The notes beneath the pieces are model-generated. The model saw only the letters and a program-made list of their open reading frames with translations. It was not told where the DNA came from and did no database searches. Position numbers and translations under genes: made by a program. From Eunapius fragilis (Eukaryota; Porifera; Demospongiae; Spongillida; Spongillidae), in assembly GCA_963681505.1 (NCBI GenBank), contig OY811979.1:1970714-2034713 (forward strand): 64,000 bases of DNA, in the 5' to 3' direction. Within the stretch, counting starts at the first letter, position 1, and the number at the start of each line of letters is the position of its first letter. This document shows positions 51,222-62,901 of this stretch, piece after piece.

Positions 51222-51764
51222 TGGATGGCTAGCTGCAGATGGCTGGATGGCTAGCTATGACATACTCTGACGTAGATAGTAAATAAACATAAACACGCAC
51301 ACACACAAGCATAGCTCCCAGGTGAACAGGGGAAGCATAGCTCCCATGTGGAGAGGAAAAGCATAGCTCCCATGAGGACAGGTCCGGGGGGAAGCACAGC
51401 TACCACGTGGAGAGAGAGGGGATTAATTAATTACCTGCACCTTGTAACACCATAGCAATCATACGCATGTGCGCGCTAGCGCGCGCACACACACGCACAC
51501 ACGCACACACACACACACACACACTCACGTGCAGGTACTTCGGTGTCCACCGGTTTTCCGAAATTCCGAAACACCTCTTTGTCAGCTGTCACGATGGCAA
51601 CAAGAATGTGGCACACTACACATGCGCTCCCCCAAAAGTAACTCACGTACGGGAATGTTTAAAGCAACATGATGCCTAAAAAAATGGTCATGGGTGCGCA
51701 CTAAATCCAGCTGTTGTATAATATATTACTGTTAATAATAGCAATTATCATGGCTCACGTGATT
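51220..51764. other. Gene-free spacer with 27-bp minisatellite and CA tract
   Basis: Contains a GGATGGCTAGCT short repeat (51,220-51,260), about four diverged units of the GGAAGCATAGCTCCCATG minisatellite (51,307-51,415) and a CA-rich tract with CG interruptions (51,478-51,526). A segment near 51,590-51,716 resembles 51,885-52,035 (shared GCACACTAAAT and CAGCT), which suggests an old tandem duplication. No gene seen. Confidence 0.7.
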
Positions 51765-51790
51765 GAGAGAGAGAGAGAGAGAGAGAGAGA

Positions 51791-51839
<49 letters not shown>
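51765..51839 (+). repeat. (GA)n(GT)n(GA)n compound microsatellite
   Basis: GA repeats, then GT repeats, then GA repeats over 75 bp. Short frames here are Glu-Arg or Val-Cys shadows. Confidence 0.97.
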
Positions 51840-51841
<2 letters not shown>

Positions 51842-51965
51842 CACGCATATTTAGAAGCGTAATAGATGACAGTGGCTTGTTTGCGCCTGACGATGTGCAG
51901 AACGATATGCACTACGCCCACGCTCCCCTAAAACTCACTATGCCGAAATAGTCACGGCTTTTCGG

Positions 51966-52165
51966 TTAGGGGTTAGGGTGAAGTTCTTCCTAATTTCCTA
52001 ATTCCTGGTCACGGGCGCACACTAAATTCAGCTATCACACAAAAATAATTGGTATATACGGAGGCTTCTTGTTAAGGGCTTAATCACGTGATACTAGGAG
52101 AGCCAAATGTGTGGATTTGATTTGTGCAACCCCCAGCGTGTTTTCCAAACAAGTATAAGAGGCTA
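51966..52165 (+). mobile_element. TTAGGG-headed repeat, diverged fragment (copy 4)
   Basis: Begins TTAGGGGTTAGGGTG. After diverged sequence it shows the family landmarks GTTAAGGGCTTAATCACGTGAT, GTGCAACCCCCAGCGTG and TTTTCCAAACAAGTA in the order seen in copies 1-3. It is an older, decayed member cut off after about 200 bp. Confidence 0.6.
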
Positions 52166-52417
52166 GAACAGCACTGCACGTGCATTCCTATTCGTATCCG
52201 TAATCATTTGGGCTCAAAAGTGTACGTTTGTGTAGGTTTCATTCGGTGTCTATGGCAACCCCATCCTCTATCCATACTTGTGTTGGGTTGTACCAATGGG
52301 GTAGCGAGTGGCCCACGGGCACGGCTTTACCATTTCCTGGTAGCACTACCATCGCCCCACAGCTGAGATTTAAGCAGGTGGGTACAGCAATTATCCCCTG
52401 AGGACCCGCACTTGCCC
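52166..52417. other. Non-repetitive spacer, no gene recognised
   Basis: Mixed-composition DNA between the decayed repeat and the long palindrome. Short open frames exist on both strands, but none has a recognisable motif or splice structure. Confidence 0.4.
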
Positions 52418-52546
52418 AAGTCGGGCATCCAAGCTCTTTTGGCCTATACCGATGTATGGAGTGGGCGGTAACAGTTCCATTCAGTGGAACTGTTACCGCC
52501 CACTCCATACATCGGTATAGGCCAAAAGAGCTTGGATGCCCGACTT
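52418..52546. repeat. Near-perfect 129-bp palindrome
   Basis: The arms 52,418-52,481 and 52,483-52,546 are complementary, apart from a G-T opposition next to the centre, with essentially no loop. Imperfect pairing continues outward to CTGAGGACC (52,398) and GGTCCTCAG (52,567). It could extrude as a cruciform or encode a long hairpin RNA. An assembly foldback is also possible. Confidence 0.85.
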
Positions 52547-52901
52547 TGTAGAGCCCCGGTCCTCAGATGTTACGCGACACGACGACGCAGGTAAATCACA
52601 GCCGCGGGGCGGGGGTCGGAAAAGCTGGGAAGCGTATACCCAGGCTCGGTGCGCTCGGCGTTGTGAGATGGCAAAGCCCAAGGCGACTACGGTGGGTAGC
52701 CGACAAATCCACAAAAGTAGACATTTGAAGGCTAGTGGAGTGGATAAAAAACGAAATAAAAGCTTCTCCCGTCAACCCTGCCACCTCTGGAGGGGCCCAC
52801 GATGTTGAGAACACCGTGCGCGCTTCCCCTCCGCAAAACTGACTTGTGCCCTTTCTCTGATCAAGTGCCCAGACCCGTCATTGTTTGATGACGTGATGCG
52901 T

Positions 52902-52935
<34 letters not shown>

Positions 52936-53060
52936 CCAGGCAATCATAAGATACTATAAGAGCACTGTATATGAACCCGCTGTCGTCACTCCACTCGGCT
53001 CCAGGACATGTACACGCGTGCATGCACGCAGCAGCGCGCATGTATAATTAAAAGCTATAT
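52547..53060. other. Gene-free spacer with a 31-C homopolymer
   Basis: GC-rich DNA with a run of 31 C residues (52,904-52,934). A 90-codon plus-strand frame (52,536-52,808) overlaps the palindrome arm and has no recognisable domain; I do not support it as a gene. Confidence 0.5.
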
Positions 53061-53687
53061 GAATATTGGTTATATATCGCAAATCCCCGCGCTTGTCTAC
53101 CGTAACCACCGCAAGAGACTGACTGTGGTGCCCATTTGGCAGGTCCACGACCGTTCGCCTAGCATGCGCCAAATCGCATACCGTCGGCTTCTGGCTCCGC
53201 AATACGGATTCGTCGGTTCTCCGCAACTGTATACGTTTGTAGCTCAAAAAGTGCAATGTGGGAGAAGTACACGAGACTGCGTGGCCGATTTGGCAGCTCG
53301 ACGACGGTTCGCCTAGCTGCAAAAGTATATATAAATTTTTTAGTCCCATGAATAATATCACGTGATCATTGCAGCCAGAGGAAGGGGGGCGTGTGACATA
53401 ACCGTAGCTACTAGGCCTCGGAGGGTGCTGCAGTGAAGATGAACCATCGCAATCCACCCGGGAGCATAAAGTATACGCTGCCGGCCCCAAATAGAGATTC
53501 TGTCGAGCGCTCGCGGGCTATACTTCTCATCCAGCTACCTCGTTAATCGACCGCTCACACCTGGCCAACCAGACGGGTGCATAGACCGAGTTGTCTGCAA
53601 CCGCGCAGTTCCGCCATTTCACTCTTGATGTCATGTGGTGACGACTACACAACTCGTACCTTCTGATGACCGTTTAATCACAGAGCG

Positions 53688-53810
53688 ACCATATATCACC
53701 GCATGAAATGTATGGGTGACGTACATGCTGATCGCGTGAGCTAATCCTTCCCGAGTTAGGCGATGGACTGGGCACCTATGTCACCCATACATTTCATGCA
53801 GTGATATGGT
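53688..53810. repeat. Inverted repeat with 33-bp arms (unit 1)
   Basis: Arm 53,688-53,720 pairs with 53,780-53,810 (about 31-33 bp, few mismatches; CATGAAATGTATGGGTGAC with GTCACCCATACATTTCATG) around a loop of about 59 bp. The copy in unit 2 is at 55,020-55,142 with the same arms and loop. Confidence 0.8.
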
Positions 53811-54322
53811 CACTCTCTCGAGGTCTGGTCCTCCGGGGCTTGGCATCATGGAGACCAGAGCAACACTTTGCGATAGAAATATGGTTTACCTAGCCGGCTG
53901 CATTCAAGTGCGGTCGTTGAAGTCTAAAGTTTGTGAGGTGTGCACTGCTGTTTGGTATGGGAGTTTGTATGGAGCGTCCATAAAAGGAGTTGAAAGAACT
54001 TATTGGGATGACGATTTCAACATGCAGACACTTAATATGTGATTCAGAGCTATCGAAAGCGTGGAATAATGACTCGGGTAAGGTATTGGCTATACCCTCC
54101 GTCTTCCTCGGGATCACGTGATGAGCATGGGTGGGTTGACGTAATAAAGAAACTACGTACTACAGCAGGCAGCCAGATCTTAATCCTATAGTAAGCTTAC
54201 TCTTGATATCATACTGACCGAGACCGTGACGAGACACATCCCACCGGTCTGTCTTTAGAAGCTCCGCCCTACCGGAGTGGACGAGGCACCTTACATATAT
54301 ATAAATACGTTTAAGTATAATC

Positions 54323-54324
<2 letters not shown>

Positions 54325-54371
<47 letters not shown>
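54325..54371 (+). repeat. (CT)n microsatellite
   Basis: About 47 bp of CT dinucleotides, present in unit 1 only. Confidence 0.97.
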
Positions 54372-54375
<4 letters not shown>

Positions 54376-55019
54376 ACAAGGGCACTAACCCCCTCCTTTT
54401 CTTGGCACCACGACATTGCCCGCCCAACACTGTGAATATTGGTTATACCACACAGGCCATCGCTATAGGTGTATTGCTCGAGAAAGTCCCATTGCGTTGC
54501 GTGGAACCACCACAAGGGACTGTGGTGCCCATTTGGCACGTTCGCCTTGCATGCGCCAAATCGCAACACGTCCGCTTCTGGCTCCGCAATACGGATTCGT
54601 CGGTTCTTTCCGCAACTGTGTACGTCTGTAGCTCAAAATAAAAGCATTGTGTAACGTGGGAGAAGTACACGAGACTGCGTGGCCGATTTGGCAGCTCGAC
54701 GACGGATCGCCATATAACAAAAAAAAATTTTAGTCCCATGAATAATATCACGTGATCATTGCAGTCAGGGGAAGGGGGGCGTGTGACGTAACCGTAGGTA
54801 CTAGCTAGGCCTCGGAGGGTGCTTTAGTGAAGATGAACCATCGCAATCCACCCGGGAGCATAAAGTATACGCTGCCGGCCCCAAATAGAGATTCTGTCGA
54901 GCGCTCGCGGGCGGGCTATAGTATACCCATGCATCCAGCAACCACGTTAATCGACCGCTCACACATGTGGTGACGACTACACAACTCGTACCTTCTGATG
55001 ACCGTTTAATCACAGAGCG

Positions 55020-55142
55020 ACCATATATCACCGCATGAAATGTATGGGTGACGTACATGCTGATCGCGTGAGCTAATCCTTCCCGAGTTAGGCGATGGAC
55101 TGGGCACCTATGTCACCCATACATTTCATGCAGTGATATGGT
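55020..55142. repeat. Inverted repeat with 33-bp arms (unit 2)
   Basis: The duplicate of the 53,688-53,810 hairpin, kept intact with its loop. Confidence 0.8.
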
Positions 55143-55771
55143 CACTCTCTCGAGGTCTGGTCCTCCGGGGCTTGGCATCATGGAGACCAGAGCAACATTT
55201 TGCGATAGAAATATGGTTTACCTAGCCGGCTGCATTCAAGTGCGGTCGTTGAAGTCTAAAGTTTGTGAGGTGTGCACTGCTGTTTGGTATGGGAGTTTGT
55301 ATGGAGCGTCCATAAAAGGAGTTGAAAGAACTTATTGGGATGACGATTTCAACATGCAGACACTTAATATGTGATTCAGAGCTCTTGAAAGCGTGAAATA
55401 ATGACTTGGGGAAGGTATTGGCTATACCCTCCGTCTTCCTCGGGATCACGTGATGAGTATGGGTGGGTTGAAATACTTACGTTATAAAGAAACTACGTAC
55501 TACTGCAGGTAGCCAGAACTTAATCCTTACTCTTGATATAATACTCACCGAGACCGTGACGGGACACATCCCACCGGTCTGTCTTAGTAGCGCCCTATAC
55601 CGCCCGTATCGGAGTGAGGGAACGAGGCGACCTTACACTCTACAAGACACTCTGTATTTTTCATGCCTGCATAGAATTCTTTCCGCAGCTTACTCTTGAT
55701 ATCAATAAAGCCCGCTTACGTCCATGCACCGGTCTGTCTTTAGAACACTACTTTAGCCCGCCCAACACTAT

Positions 55772-56315
55772 GAATATTGGCTATACCACACATATATGCG
55801 ACCTTTCGAAATCTCACAGTCCCAGGGGGAAAAAAATAACCTCCCACATCCATATATACAGAGCTACTATTAGCTATACCCTCTGTCTTCCTCGGGATCA
55901 CGTGACGTGATTGGTACGTCATTCGTAATAATTACGTCATTATTTCATCAGCCAGGATCACGTACTCCAGTCCTGCTGCATGCATGCATGCATGCATGCA
56001 GCCAGGCGGGGCTATTCTCGGCACCTTTTACATACTCTTGATGATCGCGGGACACTTCCAACCGGTCTGTCTTTAGAACCGCCCGACCGACCGTATCGGA
56101 GTTAGGGGACGAGGCGACCCTTATATATATTTATTATTATAATACATGCATGCGTTTTGACCGTACGCAGTGCTTGTATAATCCACTCTTTACATTAACA
56201 CTAGCACGCCGACAAACCCCCTTCTCTCTTTTTAAGCAACTTTATACATGCGCAATGGAGCCCTGTCAATTTAACCTCGAGTTACGTAATCGACGGACTT
56301 TGAAAATTCGCCAGC

Positions 56316-56347
<32 letters not shown>

Positions 56348-57720
56348 CCCCCAACACCACCCCTCTCAACAGATCATGGCCTAAAGGCTAACACCTCGAC
56401 CACGCCGAAAAACCCCCCTCTCTCTTCATATTACTATTTAGCTATACCTCCGGATCACGTGACGTGCATTCGTAATAATTACGTCACAAGCCAGGGATCG
56501 GTTAGAAACTACGTACTCCAGCCAGTCAGGCCCGGCTATTCGCGGGACCCATAACTTACTCTTTATATATGACTGACCGTGGGACACTCACAACCGGTCT
56601 GTCTTTAGAAGCGCCCTAACGACCGTATCGGAGTTAGGGGACGAGGCGACCCTTATATATTTATTATTATAATACATGCATGCGTTTTGACCGTACGCAG
56701 TGCTAGTATAATCCACTCTGTGCATAAACACTAGCACGCCGACAAACCCCCCTCTCTCTTTTAAAGCAACTTTATACACGCGCAATGGAACTGGGAAGGA
56801 CCCTGTTAATTTAACCTCGAGTTACGTAATCGACGGACTTTGAAAATTCGCCAGCGAAAGTTTTTTTTTTTTTTTTTCTCTTTCCCCCCACCACACCCCT
56901 CTCTACAGGTCATGGCATAAAGTTTAACACCTCGACCACGCCGACAAACCACCCTCTCTCTTTTAAAGCAACTTTATACACGCGCAATGGAACTGGGAAG
57001 GACCCTGTTAATTTAACCTCGAGTTACGTAATCGACGGACTTTGATCATTTCATCCGGTAACCCTCTCAACAGATCATTAAGATATAGTCCAGCACACCG
57101 GACTTCATGACAACATGGATGGCAGTACGATACGAAACTGTCCGGCCACCTCCGTAAACTGAGTAATGAGTAATTATATGACTGACTTTTTGTTTCTTTG
57201 TTTCGTTCTCCGTGTATTCTTGTATGACCTCCTGGAGTTCATATAAGCACCCATCCGTACGATCGCTAAGTATTCATATTACTATTTAGCTATACCCTGT
57301 CTTCCTCCGGATCACGTGACGTGCATTCGTAATAATTACGTCATCAGCCAGGGATCGGTTAGAAACTACGTACTCCAGCCATTCGCGGGACCCATAACTT
57401 ACTCTTGATATAAGACTGACCGTGGGACACTCACAACCGGTCTGTCTTTAGAAGCGCCCTAACGACCGTATCGGAGTGAGGGGACGAGGCGACCCATATG
57501 CGTTTTGACCTTACGCAGTGCTAGTATGATCCGATCTGTACATATAGACTAGCACGCCGACAACCCCTCTCTCTTTAAAAGCTACTTTTACGACGGCAAA
57601 CGGAGACGGGAGCGACCCCACTTATTAAAACTGTTTAGTTACGTAATCGTCTGACTTTGTAAATTTTCCTTTTTTTTTTTTTTTTTTTTCTTTTCTCCTT
57701 TCCCCCGTCCCAACAGATCA
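55772..57720 (+). promoter_or_regulatory. Tandem promoter-like repeats upstream of the SET-like gene
   Basis: At least three diverged units share, in order: GGATCACGTGACG (E-box CACGTG), GTAATAATTACGTCA, CTACGTACTCCAGCC, ACCGGTCTGTCTTTAGAA, GACCGTATCGGAGT, GGGGACGAGGCGACCC, then (where kept) TTATATATTTATTATTATAATACATGCATGCG, CGCAGTGCT, TAGCACGCCGACAA and a long T-run. ACCGGTCTGTCTTTAGAA-type motifs occur near 56,059, 56,592 and 57,436. T-runs lie at 56,321-56,347, 56,861-56,877 and 57,670-57,689. A (GCAT)n stretch is at 55,978-56,000. Reading these as promoter or spacer-promoter units is an inference from the TATA-like and E-box sequences and from the position before a gene. Confidence 0.5.
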
Positions 57721-58011
57721 TGACTTCTTGTTGTTGTACATTACACCTCTCTCTTTGCTGGCGAAACTGTTCGGCCATGCACCTATACGTAAACTGATTA
57801 GTCGGGTTTTTTAGTAATCAGCTTGATAAGTGTTCTTGTACACTAAGCTGACCTCCTTTTTAGCATATAGACCACCCTTTCGTGCTTGTTATTTACAAGC
57901 CAGCTACCTTTTTTTCTATCAGAAGGGATCTAACCCCCGCCGTCGCCCGAACACATGCATGTATAACGTCACGTTTCATTTGTAGATCTGTATCAGTTGT
58001 CATCATATGAC

Positions 58012-60889
58012 ATGATGGCCCTATCGACGGTGGAGCGCACCATAGCGGACTTGGCAAAGAACCTCAACGCGTCGATCGCCGGAGCCAGACCATACCTGGC
58101 TCAGCAGCTTGACCCTTCAGTGGCCCGACTCCTCTCTGATTTGGCAGAGTTGATTCATGCCATTTTGCCCGCGAGGGTCTGGCCACGTGCTCCTGCGACG
58201 ACGCGTTATGTGGGCTCTTTTTCCAGCTCAGGTTTTTTTATATATAATAAGTCGCGCGACGCATATCCACGGTTACTCATTTTTATGTACAGATCTAGGA
58301 AGTCCATCTGGCCTGTCTTCCCAGGCATCATCACCACCATCACCACCAACGCGGTCTCCACCACCACCACCACCACCACCACCACCACCACCACCACCAC
58401 GACCAGCACCACCACCACTACCACGACACGTCTCCGGTTTGCGCGGTATATCCTCCCTCCCTCAGTTACGAAATTTAATCCATGCAGGGACGACGAGGAC
58501 ACCTCAGGAGGCGGCGGCCAGGAAAAGAAAACGGACCTGCGACACCTCGGGCTCCGTTGTGAGGGACTCTTCCACTGGTTGGCAGGTCCAAAGAGCCACG
58601 GAAGAGGTTACCCTCCCAATAGAGCCTGAGGTGTCCAGGTCATCTGTGGACCTCACAATTAAAGCAGCATCGCCCGAGGTGATAGGGAGGTTCATCGCCA
58701 CTAACATCGAGTGGACCTCCCTTCACCTCGGGCTGGGTAGCACGGCGGAGAAGGTGGAAGCACTGCTGGAGTCTACTCTCCACGACAGAGGTGAAAGAGG
58801 CCTTCCTGCACTGTGCAATAAGGTTATATACCTATGCATGCGCATGCATGTATATTTTTTTATAACACTTTTTTTTGCGCGCACGCGCACACACACAGGT
58901 TCGCGCATTGCACCACCTTTCCTCTGTCGTGGAGAACATGGCTAATCACCGCGTTGGCACACTCCTCAAGGACTCGCGCGGTGAAAGCCATGGTGTAGAC
59001 GTCTACATAACCAACGCTATCGAATCGGAGAGGACCAAGACATACCAATGTCTTGTCCGGCAGTGTGCGGAACAGTACAAATGTCAACAGTGCTGTTCCC
59101 ACCTCGCTGTTCTCCCCGGGGACCCGCTGGTCTACCCGTGCAGGGGAGTGCAGCAGGTGTTCCGCCTTCTCCAGTACCATTATGAAGGTTTCTCACCTTC
59201 ACATCTTGGGGCCTGCAGGTTAGTACAAAAATTACATCAAAACTCTATGCATGACTTGTTTTGATGTGTGTAAAATTTTTTTTTTTACAGAACTTTGGCT
59301 ACCAGGGTGACATCAGGACTGGGACTCACTGGTGTGCCGTCCTCCATGATGAGGGCGCTGATGCCAAGGATGGGGGAGGTGGCAACATCAATCACCAACA
59401 CCCTCCTCCCTTCCTACGCCTCAGGGGAGCAAGAGGTGTTTTGGCAAGTTGGGGGATTGGCAGCGGAGGCTGTTCACTATTTCGATGGCGATGGTGGCTC
59501 CATATTTGTTGACCGCTTCCCGGGCCTGATCCGTTACCTCAGAGTGAAGGGGATACCTATTCACTCGGTGAACACTCCCAGGTGCAACCTGGTGTACTTC
59601 AGGGAGGTCTTCCACGATGCGATAGAACTAGGCCATCAATATACCATCGCACCTGTGGAAGACGCAGACGCACTCCCAGAGGGGAGCAATGCACGTCCAC
59701 AGGTCGAAGCGTTTGGTCACCTCTCCCTGGTGCATGCCAGGAACCAGGTTGGCAGGCCGACGTGTGGACGTGTGTTGCTTGTCCCTCACGGGGTTCACCA
59801 TGGGCGTAACGGTGATCGCCTCCTTGTTGAGCTCTACACCTGCAACAAGGCGTCTGACCAGTTTGTGTCGACTGGTGTAAGGCGGGTAGAAGACGGCCTC
59901 TCGTTCCCCACGCGGGGTGCCCCCCAACGATACCTCCAGGCTCTGGAGACTGCCCGGGCCCAGGCTCGTGGCGTCTTTCAGTTTGGTCAGGAGATGGGGC
60001 ACGAGGATCTTATGCCATGGGTACTGAAGGAGAGATTTGCGGCTGGGGAGCCTTCCGTAACTCTTCGTTGTGGTACCTCCATGACATGTAGCGTGACCAA
60101 CAGTGACAAGATCCTCAACGAGAGTCACCTAATGGTGCTTCCCAGCCTGGTAAGAGGTGCTGGTTCGGGCCTCATGGTCCGTCCAACACCGCCAGGCCGA
60201 CAGGATGTCACAATCCCTTCGCAAAAGTACCTGTGCTTCTTTGCCACCAGGCAGGAGCAATCACATGGTCCAGATTCAGACTATGTGCTGGAGTCGGCAC
60301 GTGGCCCAAGGGGTGATTCCCATAACCTCGTGTACGATCCCCAGGTGTATGATGGTAAAAATATAGGCAGATTTGTGAATCAAGCAGGTCTTTGCGATGG
60401 GATCAAGGCTCTGGTGGCATCCTGTGACAGGGAATCTGGTTGTGAAACGTATGCGCCTGGTGTAGCTGAAAAAGTTTTTGACGCCAAGTCCAATTGTGGT
60501 TATAAAACAAGAAATGGTGGACGGGAGATGGTCATTACTGCTAAGGTGGACATCACCACCAGTTCGAATGAGGCCATAGAGCTCTATGCCAACTATGGCC
60601 TGTCGTACTGGATGACCTTAGCAGTAAGGGACCATCTCCGCCTGGGACATGATTGCGACTTGGTCAAGGGCGTCTTCTGGCTACTGCTTAGCAGCAATTC
60701 GTGCGTGCCAGAAGACGTCCGGGCTGCATACATCACGCCAGATAGACCCATCGCCCCCGAGATAGTGCAGCTGTATGCTCATGCCACATGCCCCTTCCCA
60801 CCTGCTGCTGGTAAGTACTACTAATAAGTAATGTATATGCTTGAATTTTATATACATACTTCTTTCATATAGGATCAAGGAGGAGATGA
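58012..60889 (+). CDS. Five-exon gene for an 868-residue SET-like protein
   Basis: I assembled this from splice signals: exons 58,012-58,231, 58,293-58,822, 58,899-59,218, 59,291-60,810 and 60,873-60,889 (stop TGA). All four introns (61, 76, 72 and 62 bp) are GT-AG, the phases agree, and 2,607 nt result. ATG 58,012 is followed by a second ATG at 58,015; either could start. The N-terminus is helical. Residues about 87-116 are Pro-rich, encoded by a CCA microsatellite. RKRKR at about 150-154 is a candidate nuclear signal. Cys 301, 306, 312, 315, 316 and 331 may bind zinc. Residues about 644-797 resemble a SET methyltransferase domain: VRGAGSGLMV (N-SET-like), GKNIGRFVNQAG (like NxxRFxNH) and NEAIELYANYGLSYW (like the GEEL-YG-YW end). 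The usual NHSC is NQAG, so catalysis is uncertain. Substrate unknown; lysine methylation is the family activity. Confidence 0.72.
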
Positions 60890-61711
60890 CCACACCACTA
60901 CCACTCGACACTATTAACACCCCTGCAATAACTTTCAACGTTCTAATATGTAATTGTATTGTGTCATATATGTGTGTTCGTACTATTCGTGCATGTGCTT
61001 ATCCAATGTCACTATATGTTATAACCACTATACTAAAGGCACGGATATAAATAGCATTATACGCTAGCTAGGGTGCATGGAAGCGTATTATAAACTACCG
61101 GTCCGCTTAGTGAAGTTATCTTTTCTCTTAATAATTTCACAACTGCCTAGAACCCCATGAATAATGGTTATACACACACATGCATAAATGAATAATTACT
61201 ACGACTAATCTTGTAAGTCTGCTTAGGCAAACACATCCTGTCTTAAAACTGCACCGTCAGATACCAATCGTTTGAGCCAGTGCTTCCCATAGATGTCACC
61301 TACTCTATTGCTAAACTGGATTGTCATGACCTCGAAGTGCAGTGATTATATTAGACTATACTTTATTAACAACAATTGGCCCTCTTAGAATAAGTGGATG
61401 ACTCATAATTACACGCAAACAACACGACTTCAGAATACAATACAACAGGGTCAACAGGTCACATTCCATCTCTCTAAACTTGAACACCACGCGCAAAGCT
61501 CCTGAGGAGGGAAAACAAACAATAACAAGTTATAACTAGTAGCAATTAAAACACAGTGTATTCATGATCAATTACAATTATTGACAACATATTATTAATG
61601 CTGCTATAAATAAGCAAATGCAAGACAATAAATTAGAAACGAAATCATTATTCAGCTGTCATGCACACACCAAATGCAACTACCAGACCCACCTCCATGT
61701 TGTAATTATTA

Positions 61712-61857
61712 ACGCAACCGCCCACTGGAATTAGTGACCGTTTCAAATGCATCAATCACCTGCAAATTAATTTACAATCAATTAATAAAGGTAGCCAACC
61801 TGCATTATTAAAGCACTGGTATAGTTATTAACTTAATTAAAAACATGACCTTAAATT
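61712..61857 (+). repeat. 146-bp direct repeat, first copy
   Basis: 61,712-61,857 recurs at 62,419-62,564 with almost no differences (start CGCAACCGCCCACTGG against CGCACCTGCCCACTGG). The two are 707 bp apart, with AT-rich DNA between. Confidence 0.85.
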
Positions 61858-62418
61858 TATTAAAAGTATAATTCATTCACCAGCACTCAAATTATTAAAA
61901 CAAGTACCAATGAATGCTGCAATTATTAAAAAGTAATTACCTCTAAATTAATAATCACTATTAATGCAATACCATTTACAACCAATTTGTTATAAACTTA
62001 ACTAATAACATGACCTCAATTTAAGAGCTAATTAAGGCTGCCATTTCTTATTAAACGCATGACCTTAATTATTAAGCAGTCATGCACACAGACTACGCAT
62101 GTGTGCAGACACATGTACCCATACATGTGTACCTACGTACGTACATACACATATGCTCAAACACACGTCTGTACTACCATCTATGAAGCAATAACTAACT
62201 CGTTAACTTGACTTCAAGAGGACCTTCATTTTCATGTCAATCCGCTGAAATTCAATTTTAAAAATAATTACCAGCTTGACATACCGCTACATACATACAC
62301 AAGTACATACATGCATACATACGTATACACATACATGCATGTGTACGTACATACCCCCTAGCCACACCCCTGTGCAACAACCATCCACATCATGCCGTAA
62401 TTATTTTAAAAATTTTAA

Positions 62419-62564
62419 CGCACCTGCCCACTGGAATTAGTGACCGTTTCAAATGCATCAATCACCTGCAAATTAATTTACAATCAATTAATAAAGGTAG
62501 CCAACCTGCATTATTAAAGCACTGGTATAGTTATTAACTTAATTAAAAACATGACCTTAAATTA
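62419..62564 (+). repeat. 146-bp direct repeat, second copy
   Basis: Second copy of 61,712-61,857. It ends at AAATT, after which the sequence becomes CA-rich. Confidence 0.85.
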
Positions 62565-62752
62565 CACACACATACACACACACGTGCACATACACACACA
62601 TACATACACACACCACACACATAGTTACGACATAGCCTTACCAACAGTGTAGTCAGAGCAGGAGACCTGGATGCGCTCTGTTAGCTGTCATATTCATTCC
62701 AAAGTGAATCCCTTAAGCTCTCCAACAGCCTTGAATTGAGAAAAATGTATAC

Positions 62753-62857
<105 letters not shown>

Positions 62858-62901
62858 TCACCGGTACTTTATCTCCCAAAGTACTACACTACTTACCAGG
62901 G

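Larger units (their letters stand above)
53061..55771 (+). repeat. Tandem 1.34-1.37-kb units (two, plus a partial third)
   Basis: GAATATTGGTTATA marks starts at 53,061, 54,433 and (as GAATATTGGCTATA) 55,772. Units one and two share TGGTGCCCATTTGGCA, GGCTCCGCAATACGGATTC, CACGAGACTGCGTGGCCG and the hairpin segment near 53,688-53,810. 53,620-54,120 and about 54,950-55,450 are near-identical (offset 1,332 bp). Frames of 75-100 codons inside are disrupted between units, so protein coding is unlikely. Confidence 0.85.

Noticed and set aside
52954-53490. 178-codon minus-strand frame in the first 1.35-kb unit
   Set aside because: The equivalent region of the second unit is broken into different frames, and no domain is recognisable.
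58206-58502. Minus-strand poly-Val frame opposite exon 2 of the SET-like gene
   Set aside because: It is the antisense of the CCA (proline) microsatellite; the sense model has consistent splice sites and motifs.
59421-60128. Minus-strand and alternative plus frames inside exon 4 of the SET-like gene
   Set aside because: They are shadows of the 1.5-kb exon whose frame carries the SET-like motifs.
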